Shown: piece after piece, positions 45,387 through 52,806 of the stretch
Numbering within the stretch: position 1 is the stretch's first letter
Layout: every line of letters begins with the position of its first letter
NCBI GenBank assembly: GCA_038093975.1
Contig: JBBPTG010000169.1
Span: 1-52,806 of the forward strand
DNA: 52,806 nt
Direction of reading: 5' to 3'
DNA from: Chalciporus piperatus
Lineage: Eukaryota; Basidiomycota; Agaricomycetes; Boletales; Boletaceae
The notes under the pieces: model-generated
Told to the model about the DNA's origin: nothing
What the model saw: the letters and a program-made list of their open reading frames with translations, nothing else
Database searches by the model: none
Made by a program: the position numbers and the translations under genes

Positions 45387-47232
45387 GAGCGCTGCAAAAC
45401 CTTTCGATGACCCTCGGTATCGACGTCACTGGCTTTGGCAGGCGGACGGCGTCCGTCGTGATTCCCTTAGCCCGTGCGTTCGCGATACATTCTTTGCTGA
45501 ACCTGTACCACAACCATCCGAGAGCGAACAAAGCAACTCAGCTGCACAGAACACGATTCGCTCACATCCTTCCTTATTTCAAGTCGTCTGTCCGATAAAC
45601 GTTGACAATTTCGAACGACTACTCTCTACCCACCCAAACCAACCCTTCGTACGTTCCGTGTGCTACGCACTTCGGCACGGTTTCTGGCCGTGGGCAGATA
45701 CTACAGATGAATCATATCCTTCTACGAGCGACAAGCCGAACAGACCGTCTCAATCCGAGCTGCATTTGGAGTTTATCTCAAAGCAGTTCACAGAAGAAGT
45801 CACTTGCTCACGTTTTTCACCCACATTCGGACGTCATCTTCTGCCGGGCATGTACAGTGTACCTGTCCATGCCGTGCCTAAACCCCATTCCGACAAGTTT
45901 CGCATGGTTGTTGACCATAGCGCAGGAACTCCTTCCCTTAACGATATGATCGAACGAGATCTCATTGCAGGTACCAAGATGGATGGTATCCCTTCCCTCG
46001 GTGCTTCATTAATCGAATATCGTCAGCAACATCCTTCCACCAGTCTCGTCATGTTCAAGTCCGATGTTTCAATGGCCTATCGTCGTATGCCCATGCACCC
46101 TCTCTGGCAAATTAAACAAATTGTTACTTCGCCCAACGGTGATCGTCACGTTGACCGCTGTAACAACTTTGGGGGGAGAGGATCGTGCAAAATTTGGGTC
46201 TCCTTTATGTCATTGGTTCTCTGGATCGCAATTTTCGTCAAGATGCTCGACCATCTGAAAGACTATGTGGATGATAACTATGGTTTCGACCGTGAAGGGA
46301 ACGTCAAGTTCTATCCTCCATACAACAAATTTTATCCCGCAAAGCAGGCAAACCTCCTACTTCTTTGGGACGAACTTGGGATTCCTCATGACGAACCTAA
46401 ACAACTTTACGGTGCCACCTTGGAGATCATTGGCTTCATCGTGGATCCCAATGCCATGACTGTCTTGTTCCCTGAGGATAAACGAACCGAGCTCATTCGT
46501 GAACTCCGCCTCTTTGCGACACCTGGGAGACGCTGGCCTTTGCGCCAGTATCTTCGGATCGCTGGTTGGTGTAACTGGGCTTTCAACGTCTTTTACCTTT
46601 TGCCACCAGGTCTCTCTGCGTTATACGAGAAGATCTCAGGTAAAACTAATATGTTTGCTGGTGTCACCATCAACAAAGGCATCGTCCATGAGCTAAATTG
46701 GATCGCAGATCACCTGGAGGATCTACCTGGAGTACGCCTACTCGACGCTTGTGCATGGTCACCATCAAGCGATAATGTTACCATTGTTCACGTTGATGCG
46801 GCCTCCACTGCCGGACTCGGCATCTTCGTTCCTCATCTTGATCTGGGTTTCCAGTGCTCCATCCTCGAGCTACCTGCGAACCTTCACATCAACTTCTTGG
46901 AACTGCTCGCTGTCTGCTCAGCTATCCATGCTGCTGCCCATATGGAATCCGTTCCTAAACGACTTGCTGTTTTCTCGGACAGCACCTTCGCTGTCGACGT
47001 TTTTCATACTCTCCGTGCTCGACCACCCTACAACGCTATTGTTATGTCAGCGGTCGACATCCTCATCGCTCACGGCATCGACTTGCGCGTTATACACGTC
47101 GCTGGAGAACTGAACTGCGTGGCTGATGCGCTCTCTCGTTTTCAAAACGAATCCGCACGCTTGCTCGTGCCCGGCATCTCTGTGTTGCCCTTTTTACCCC
47201 CTCGGGATGCGTTGGGGGCATCATCACAGTAG
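43987..47232 (+). CDS. Ngaro ORF2, reverse transcriptase / RNase H, open over 1,081 codons
   Basis: Frame +1 relative to ORF1. Recognisable domains begin only near residue 530 (after base ~45600). RT blocks: GMYSVPVHAVPKPHSDKFR, the first catalytic Asp in FKSDVSMAYRRMP, and YVDD at residues 760-763. The thumb region reads LRQYLRIAGWCNWAFN. RNase H (residues ~930-1060) has Asp in VHVDAAS, Glu in INFLELLAV, Asp in FSDSTFA and a final Asp in CVADALSR. The first ~465 codons overlap ORF1 in another frame, so the true start is unclear; it could lie near 45390, or be reached by a +1/-2 shift or reinitiation. The C-terminal end after RNase H is short, with no methyltransferase. Confidence 0.88.
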   Translation: MNQAQCRDSPDLEQPDHLEPNQFHPLLNTPSSLLMVENSTYLDPYMKNHVYPSSRIIEWEGSTEPQHTPKSESQSRTESLQTTKKKNKYTTNTSLLSNVSRMSYAQRNRKLVQVRQGLSIQKEKLAFAMKMRAERDRMIKERRKKVPLISRISERQRDCCSTKNPTNPLPLLARLTTETQTPLLNRLKNRPQTLKKRLVSQSIDGINESNSTSRISKPYPRNKSGGRRPRSYNEQTGWSQTGPGILRRWSEDMTYHPAGPSSRLLSSNTYLKENSSTWTRSSRIITPPSPVTNRLRRSESSSSHSRPPRLLERLSQDLTGSLHGDEPNKPTTSCFPFVQQKSEDMGSSSPRCSHNITPSFTTTSSVSTKPSADGSEVKIICNSPTSQSSRIFIHPTSFHPEHSSQEPHLLLKNHDRARASIVPNETNLVESSIKELANDPPRPVSTPMCVLNAENHIARASVHLPPESAAKPFDDPRYRRHWLWQADGVRRDSLSPCVRDTFFAEPVPQPSESEQSNSAAQNTIRSHPSLFQVVCPINVDNFERLLSTHPNQPFVRSVCYALRHGFWPWADTTDESYPSTSDKPNRPSQSELHLEFISKQFTEEVTCSRFSPTFGRHLLPGMYSVPVHAVPKPHSDKFRMVVDHSAGTPSLNDMIERDLIAGTKMDGIPSLGASLIEYRQQHPSTSLVMFKSDVSMAYRRMPMHPLWQIKQIVTSPNGDRHVDRCNNFGGRGSCKIWVSFMSLVLWIAIFVKMLDHLKDYVDDNYGFDREGNVKFYPPYNKFYPAKQANLLLLWDELGIPHDEPKQLYGATLEIIGFIVDPNAMTVLFPEDKRTELIRELRLFATPGRRWPLRQYLRIAGWCNWAFNVFYLLPPGLSALYEKISGKTNMFAGVTINKGIVHELNWIADHLEDLPGVRLLDACAWSPSSDNVTIVHVDAASTAGLGIFVPHLDLGFQCSILELPANLHINFLELLAVCSAIHAAAHMESVPKRLAVFSDSTFAVDVFHTLRARPPYNAIVMSAVDILIAHGIDLRVIHVAGELNCVADALSRFQNESARLLVPGISVLPFLPPRDALGASSQ

Positions 47233-47242
47233 TACAAACACG

Positions 47243-48220
47243 ATGAGCAGGCAGCCTCCACGTGAACCCTGGTCCACTGGGCGCCTGCTGCATGAGCGTG
47301 CCATCGCTCTCGGCATGGCCCTCGAACAATCGTCTCACACAGCTTATAATTCCCATCTAAACTCTTATCTGTCGTTTTGCACCACTCACGACCGCTCGGT
47401 ATGTCCCACTGTGGACACCTTTTCATTTTACATCGTGTACATGTCTGCACACATCCAGCCCGATTCCGTGTCCGTCTACCTTGCAGGTATTTGCAACCGG
47501 TTGGAGACCGATTTCCCTGACGTTCGTACGATTCGCAACCACCCCATCGTTCGTCGCACTCTTGCTGGTTGCTTGAAACGCGGACGTCGGACACCCACGC
47601 GCAAGTCTCCCCTCACTCCATCTGATCTACTCCGCGTTTTTTCCACCGTGGACACTTCGTCTTCACATGACGACATCCTCTTCGGGACATTGCTCAGCAC
47701 CGGTTATCACTCACTCATGCGTCTCGGTGAGCTTGTGTGGCCCGATACCGTGCGCTTGCAGTCTTTCCGCAGAATCATCTTGCGCAACACTGTTCGGCTC
47801 ACGAACGATTCGTATTCCTTCGCCTTGCCTATTCACAAAACACTTCGCATGGGACACGGAAATCTCATTCTGATCAAAGCCCTCACACATGATGTCAATC
47901 CACTGCCCATGTTTCAGAGTTACTTGAAGTCGCGAGACAGGCTGCATTATTATGCGCCTGAGCTTTGGTTGACTTCCGAAGGACATGTCCCCACTCGCTC
48001 CTGGTTCATGCGACGTTTTCGTCGGTTCTTCACTCCTGATCTAGGTGGCCATTCGATGCGCGCAGGGGGAGCAACAACTCTCGCTCTGCGAGGTACTCCG
48101 CCGCATCTTATTCAGGCAGTTGGTCGATGGTCTTCCGACGAATGGCAAAAATACGTACGCAAACATCCTTTCCTTCAGCAAGCCTTGCTACACACCAGCA
48201 TCTCTGTTGATGCTGCTTGA
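47243..48220 (+). CDS. Ngaro ORF3, tyrosine recombinase, 325 aa
   Basis: Integrates the DNA copy by site-specific recombination rather than by a DDE integrase. I start it at the ATG at 47243, ten bases after the ORF2 stop; an upstream in-frame ATG at 47126 would overlap RNase H. The N-terminal half is the SAM-like core-binding domain (SSHTAYNSHLNSYLSF). Catalytic residues: Arg160 in SLMRLGEL, His270 and Arg273 in GGHSMRAGG, Trp296 in VGRWSS, and the nucleophile Tyr304 in WQKYVRKHP. All five expected positions are present, so the enzyme looks functional. The three frames are closely packed, suggesting one transcript. Confidence 0.92.
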   Translation: MSRQPPREPWSTGRLLHERAIALGMALEQSSHTAYNSHLNSYLSFCTTHDRSVCPTVDTFSFYIVYMSAHIQPDSVSVYLAGICNRLETDFPDVRTIRNHPIVRRTLAGCLKRGRRTPTRKSPLTPSDLLRVFSTVDTSSSHDDILFGTLLSTGYHSLMRLGELVWPDTVRLQSFRRIILRNTVRLTNDSYSFALPIHKTLRMGHGNLILIKALTHDVNPLPMFQSYLKSRDRLHYYAPELWLTSEGHVPTRSWFMRRFRRFFTPDLGGHSMRAGGATTLALRGTPPHLIQAVGRWSSDEWQKYVRKHPFLQQALLHTSISVDAA

Positions 48221-48361
48221 GCTCGTCGCGTTTACGGGCGATATCACGACACCCGCTTGACGTCGCGTTTCGGGCGTTTTTTCGCGGTGTGTGTAGACTG
48301 TTCTGTATCTCGTGCCTCAATCCTTTTCTTTTTCTTTTTCTTCCATCCATTAGTCCTTATA

Positions 48362-48602
48362 GCCCTTGCTTCAAAAGCAAGCCTTTTTTCTCTTATGTAG
48401 ATAATTTGCCCGAGTCTCGCACAACTAGCTAGAGCCTTGCTACAACTCACTTGAGTTTGCTACGACTCGTAGTTACGCCACGGCTCGTTGTACCGCGTAC
48501 GCAAATTCAAAGGCTCCCTCGTCTCTCGACGAGGGAGTCGTTTTTTCCTACTCACTCAAGTTCGACTACTCGCGAGAACGACGAAACGTAATCGCCCATT
48601 GA
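48362..48602 (+). repeat. Split direct repeat B1
   Basis: 241 bp, nearly identical to 48808-49048. It contains a strong stem-loop, ggctccctcgt ctct cgacgagggagtc-like, followed by a T run (near 48520-48546), which could act in transcript ending. It ends cccattga, joining A2 directly. Confidence 0.93.
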
Positions 48603-48774
48603 GTGATGTATAATTTATTTTATGAAGTTTAATGGGCGACGAGTTTTCACGATTCAGGAGGTAGCCACATCACTCACGTGATGAGCTCACTCTTCTCTGA
48701 GAAAGGAGCTTTCAGTGTTACTCATCTCTTTTCATCGTTCTCGTTGATCACAGTACTGTCGACTTTCTCGCTAC
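48602..48774 (+). repeat. Split direct repeat A2
   Basis: Second copy of A1, directly following B1. The B1/A2 junction is the sequence a circular intermediate would carry. Confidence 0.92.
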
Positions 48775-48807
48775 CCACCCTAGCTTTGCTCCCACCCTTG
48801 TAGGAAG

Positions 48808-49048
48808 GCCCTTGCTTCAAAAGCAAGCCTTTTTTCTCTTATGTAGATAATTTGCCCGAGTCTCGCACAACTAGCCAGAGCCTTGCTACAACTCACTTGA
48901 GTTTGCTACGACTCGTAGTTACGCCACGGCTCGTTGTACCGCGTACGCAAATTCAAAGGCTCCCTCGTCTCTCGACGAGGGAGTCGTTTTTTCCTACTCA
49001 CTCAAGTTCGACTACTCGCGAGAACGACGAAACGTAATCGCCCATTGA
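48808..49048 (+). repeat. Split direct repeat B2 (3' end of the element)
   Basis: Second copy of B1, again ending cccattga, followed by the flanking DNA agatactt. A 33-bp spacer separates it from A2. Confidence 0.93.
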
Positions 49049-49110
49049 AGATACTTATGATACTTAAAGGCAAAGGGGAGGCCCACTCACTGATCTTCGC
49101 TGGTCTTCGT
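49049..49110 (+). repeat. Segmental duplication, copy A right part
   Basis: From 49066 on, aaaggcaaaggggaggccca and ctcactgatcttc match 51284-51315. It continues the copy interrupted at 42866. Confidence 0.65.
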
Positions 49111-49210
49111 CTCTTCCGTCCTCCCCTGCTCCCACGCCCGATCAATCGATCACCATCATGATCCAAGTCGCTACCTCGCTCTCGTGTCCCACACAGACAG
49201 ACAGACCAAG

Positions 49211-49563
49211 ATGCAGATCTTCGTCAAGACGCCACGGGAAAGACGACCACCCTCGAGGTGGAGTCGTCGGACACCATCGGCAACGTCAAGGCCAAAATTC
49301 AGGTCAAGGACTCGGAGTAAGCTCCAAACCCACCCCTTTCTTCCTCGTCCCCCTCCCGGAAAAAGGCTGACGCTGACAATCCTAACACCACCCCATTTAG
49401 TATCCCACCTGACCAGCAACGAGTGATCTTCGCGGGCAAACAACTCGAGGACAGTTGTACACTCAGCGACTATGACATCCAAAAAGAGTCGACACTTCGC
49501 CTTGCCCTTCGGCGAGCCGACCGGTACCTCCTGCCAGTGGTTGTCTGTTTGTCTTCCCACTGA
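49211..49563 (+). pseudogene. Ubiquitin-like pseudogene
   Basis: Begins MQIFVKT as ubiquitin, but a one-base deletion near 49240 shifts the frame (TGKTTTLEVESSDT is only readable in the next frame). A putative intron at 49319-49400 is followed by [36 protein letters not shown] and then a diverged tail instead of the RGG end. Loss of frame and of the C-terminal diglycine means it cannot be conjugated. Because an intron seems to be kept, it is a duplicated rather than a processed copy. Confidence 0.8.
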
Positions 49564-49722
49564 TGTATCGCCATCTCCTTTCCTCTTTCCTCCTTCCTCC
49601 TTCCCCTTCTTTCCTTTTTTTCCTCATCCCCTCGACGCGAATACGAATGCCCACGTGAAACAGTCTCCACGGTGATATCTAATCTCAGGCTGATGCCGTC
49701 AAGCAACCCCTTGCTTTGAACG

Positions 49723-50187
49723 ATGACAGTCATCGACTTCAGCCAGGTACCAACTTATAACACCATCCTCGCATTGTGGATGGGTGTCATCAAATCGCTC
49801 ACCTGCTTTCCACCTCGACTGATGAAATCATCGTACGTCGTATGTAATTATGCATGTCTAACGCGATTTCTGAAGCGGGAACAGCATAGTCCCAATGTTT
49901 CCCTTCACGAGCATCAAACAATTTCTTTTTCTAGATTCTACTACTTGGAGGAGCGAAAAGAACCTGTCATTATGGTTTCTTATGATGTCCAAGTTGCGAA
50001 GAACATCACCAAGATCGTTTCTGCCCACTTTCCTCACTTGGGCCTCATCATTGATAACATTGAGTTCGACGCCATCGTGCTGCCTGACTCCCATTTTCGT
50101 GGTTGTAGTGTGACTGGCAATAGTTCAAACCCTTCCGGGCTCGCATCATGCGGTCCGCATATCAGCGTTACCAAAGCTGGCATTTGA
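49723..50187 (+). pseudogene. Possible KDZ transposase scrap
   Basis: An open frame of 154 codons. The part MVSYDVQVAKNITKIVSAHF near 49970 resembles the SYDIACQW-x-KN-x-x-R block of KDZ transposases found in basidiomycetes, with the CQW region damaged. The preceding FYYLEERKEP and following LDN-like sequence are compatible but weak. Identification is tentative. Confidence 0.25.
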
Positions 50188-50292
50188 AACATAAACCTGG
50201 GAGACGGACAAGAAGGTGAAGGTTGTTGATGCCTTTCCCGGTATGATCGTCCCTACAGCTGGGAGCTCCAGGGCTGTAGCCCCGACATCCAC

Positions 50293-51330
50293 AGGCATCG
50301 TGTTGGAATGAGTGAATGCATGAGCTATATATATTATCTTTGTCTCCGTTTGTCTTGATCCCCGGTGAGTGGACACAGTCTCAGTCTAATCGTCACCTCG
50401 ATCATATCATAGTACTATCTTTACAAGTAAACCAGTCATGTAATCTATCTGTTACCATTACGAAAAATCTATCCTTAGGGAACCCTGTACGGTATCAGTC
50501 TCAACCTTGCGAAACTCTGGATCGAGGAAAGAGCGACCACCTAGGAAGTTAAAGAACGAATAGTTGTGAACAATAGCGCAAAAACGCTCCTCCGTGATGT
50601 TCATGCTCACCGCCGCTTTTCGCCGGCGCTCCCACTCGTGCTTCCATTCCCATTCCTGTTCACGCTCCCGTTTATGCTTCCGAGGGTGCTTGCACGCCCG
50701 CTCGTATCCCTCGCATCCTGTTTCTTGTCGACAGGCAAGAGAAGCGGCGAGGATAGCGCGCTAAACGTTGACGCACGCCGCATAGTGCCCAGCTCGTCCA
50801 CCCCACCAACACCGCCCGCACGTGTTCTCGGCATAGTTGCAGCCGGATCTAGATACGACCCGCGTCCCAAGGGTGACAGGAACATCGGGGACAGAGCAGG
50901 GGAAACAGCACGTCCCGCCACACTCCCTGCTCCTCCCGCACCCATACGGCCGATGGGAACCACACTCCCCCGTGGCTCCACCATCTTCTGAAACGCCACG
51001 AGCATCATAAAAGCGTCGTTCCCCGCATTGTTAAGCGCAAACCGCGCCGATTGCTCGTTTCCTAGCCCGAGGGAATGTAAGAGCCCTCCGAGACTGAGGA
51101 GAACGTTCGGGGCACGGGGTTTGTTGGTTTTGCGGTCCGCCATCGGACCTCGTTCACCGGTTGCGAAGAGCCCGCGCTCGAGGAGCGAAACGTCGATCGT
51201 GAGTACGTTGTTTGGGAGTTCTATGTGTGGCACGAAACACGAAATGTTATTGGGTAAGAGTGGTGGAGTTACAAAAGGCAAAAGGGGGAGGAGGCCCACA
51301 CTCACTGATCTTCATTTCTTCCATCCGCTG
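50293..51330 (+). repeat. Segmental duplication, copy B
   Basis: Counterpart of 42528-42866 joined to 49066-49110. It is uninterrupted and includes the last exon of the Gfd2-like gene, most of which copy A lacks. Confidence 0.7.
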
Positions 51331-52806
51331 GATGTCCAACCCGATGCCATGACCGACGAGGACGAGGTCGTTGGCAACCGTCTCTGAATCAGGACTGACG
51401 AGACTACTGTCAAGGGGTCAGCCACGTTTGCTTCCCAATCCACGGAGTGCATTGCGCTGACAGCTCACCTGAACACAGATTGAATGATGCGCGGCAGCTT
51501 CGCCTTCTGTATAACCTGACTTTCCCCAAACTGCGTTACACCCACCACACCCACACATGGTCCGACCATTTCAGAAACAAAGTCAACGGCTCACGTCAGT
51601 AAGGCACGCTAACCCCAGTAACACCGGTCTAGAGACTCACCGCATACTGAACCGAGCAAAGAAGCATGCGTTGGAAGAAAACGACAGAAATAGTGAGTCA
51701 ATAAAGCCGCATGGGGTAGCGCAAGACCCTGAAGGTGTAGAGAGGGCGCACCTGCCAGGATACGCTCGGAGAGGGCTTGTTGGGTGTGTCCGCATATTCG
51801 GCGATAATATAATGTCCTTTGCTGGGATGTCGTTAGCCCAACCACATCCACATGTCCGCCGTCGTCGGGACCACCAAACTCACCGATAGTTCGTGTCCGG
51901 TACAGGTGGCCACGCACCAGCACTAAACCAAATGGAACATGTCATCAGCACTCAACTGGGTTAGCACAGAAGAAGAAACAGCAACGTACGCCCCGAGATG
52001 TTCACATCTCACCGCCGCATAACCCCACTCAATACACGACCTCTCGTTTCTCTCCAAGCATTCGAAATTAATCGCCAAAAACGTCTTATCCCTACCCCCC
52101 CAAAGCTCCCTAATGGCCCTCGGATCGCCACTTCGCACCCGCGCTTTGAACGCAGCGAGAGCGACGGCTGGGAGAGCTGCATGCAACTTTTTGTAGGTCG
52201 TCCAGTCAGAAACATGACGGAGATGACGTTGTGACGTTTCAAAGGGTTTGATGAGGAGCACGTTGTCAACCTGGGGCAGGGTTTCGCCGAACCTAGTGCA
52301 CGGACCGTAGAGTAGGCGCGCGTGTCGGAGATAGGACAATGCATGATGGCAATATGAATATGATGTGTGATTGTGATTGTGATTGAGATTTGCGAAAGAC
52401 GAGTGGGAAGGACGGGGTGTGCGTACCTCGTCTTGATCATCTTGAGGAATGCGGCAATGGACGTCAGGCGCGTGACGATGCGCGCGCGTCCGGTCTGCGT
52501 GTCAGTAACGGTGATCACAGGCCAAGAGAACCCAAGGAACTGTTCAAACGTTTCGAAGAATTGGCCCCACGTCCGATCGTGCCTGCACCCAACAAGACCA
52601 TCACATCACCCATGCAACATGCAACATGCATCCAGCATCACGAGACATACACATCACAGCTATCAGCAAACCTGCATGTACGCGCTCCAAGGCCATACGT
52701 ACCATGGGACGCAGTGCAGTTGGAAGTAGCCCATGTAGGCTGAGTACACCTGAACGTTTTCAGGGGTCGTCAGTGACGGCGATGACGATGACGGTCACCA
52801 TCCGTC
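50607..52806 (-). CDS. Gfd2/YDR514C-like exonuclease-fold protein, 5' end outside or unclear
   Basis: Minus-strand gene reaching the right edge of the window. Readable exons, upstream to downstream: near 52735 (VYSAYMGYFQLHCVPW), near 52430-52560 (RTWGQFFETFEQFLGFSWPV), about 51985-52325 (DKTFLAINFECLERNERSC), around 51760-51815 (GHYIIAEYADTPNK), 51477-51540 (FGESQVIQKAKLPRIIQS), 51306-51406 (NDLVLVGHGIGLDIQRMEEM), and 50607-51220 (LPNNVLTIDVSLLERGLF, NNAGNDAFMMLVAFQKM). These match the Gfd2/YDR514C C-terminal domain with an RNase H/DEDD-like fold: acidic AINFE near the start, GHxxxxDI in the middle, and NDAF at the end. Yeast Gfd2 is linked to mRNA export; function here is unknown. The C-terminal ~110 residues are Gly/Ser-rich. 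Only the last two or three exon borders are firm. Confidence 0.8.

Larger units (their letters stand above)
43746..49048 (+). mobile_element. Ngaro-type (DIRS order) tyrosine-recombinase retrotransposon, apparently complete, 5.3 kb
   Basis: It has the split direct repeat layout A1-ORFs-B1-A2-B2: A1 43746-43942, B1 48362-48602, A2 48602-48774, B2 48808-49048. B1 and B2 are each 241 bp and nearly identical; A1 and A2 differ mainly by one extra 24-bp tandem unit in A1. Between A1 and B1 lie three long open frames: Gag-like, RT/RNase H, and tyrosine recombinase. No DDE integrase, LTR or methyltransferase is seen. This order of repeats is diagnostic of Ngaro/PAT-type elements, and the absence of inverted terminal repeats excludes classical DIRS1. 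There is no target duplication, as expected for a recombinase-based insertion. All three frames are free of stops, so the element may be active. Confidence 0.9.

Noticed and set aside
47126..47242. Upstream start of the tyrosine recombinase at 47126
   Set aside because: These 39 codons overlap the RNase H catalytic region in another frame and add no recognisable sequence.
43746..49048. Classical DIRS1-type element
   Set aside because: The termini are split direct repeats, not inverted repeats, and there is no methyltransferase-like domain; the layout fits Ngaro.

Overview
The window comes from a filamentous basidiomycete, most likely an agaricomycete. Its genes are cut into many short exons by introns of about 45 to 60 bases. 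It holds fungus-restricted families (a DUF6534 membrane protein, a DUF3684 sacsin-like protein), HET and F-box relics of the kind expanded in mushrooms, chromodomain Ty3/Gypsy elements, and a tyrosine-recombinase retrotransposon of Ngaro type. No rRNA, tRNA or CRISPR was found. All gene models were spliced by eye from reading frame, splice signals and family resemblance. Those given a residue count sum to whole codon numbers, which is the main internal check.

Layout. 1-3556 is transposon-derived: the end of a Gypsy polyprotein with its 3' LTR, then a decayed chromodomain/zinc-knuckle gene and the LTR of a second family. 3557-6654 is decayed minus-strand HET and F-box material. 6655-22182 is the gene-dense part: a 19-exon DUF6534 gene, two tandem Kv-beta-like aldo-keto reductases, a 1.1-kb non-autonomous hAT-like element with a perfect 8-bp target duplication, a 25-exon DUF3684 gene of 1,680 residues, and a dithiol glutaredoxin with two in-frame starts. 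22938-28530 carries, on the minus strand, a short CstF-64-type protein without an RRM, an unidentified decayed gene, and an enoyl-CoA hydratase ending in a peroxisomal SKL signal. 32411-35761 is a TPX2-domain protein with about five tandem ~55-residue repeats, and 39126-40719 is a NIF3-family protein. From 42528 onward a locus present in two copies has been split by a MITE-like element (42867-43737) and, three bases further on, by an apparently intact Ngaro-type retrotransposon (43746-49048). The window ends in a ubiquitin-like pseudogene, a possible KDZ transposase scrap, and the 3' part of a Gfd2/YDR514C-like nuclease-fold gene that runs off the right edge.

The protein-coding genes are mostly housekeeping or stress-related (redox, fatty-acid oxidation, RNA 3'-end formation, spindle) and show no sign of forming one pathway. 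The most unusual items are the DUF3684 protein, which pairs an HSP90-like ATPase end with a HEIAH zincin-like motif; the complete split-direct-repeat retroelement with a 1.4-kb two-frame overlap; and the nested insertions that can be read against a nearby duplicate.
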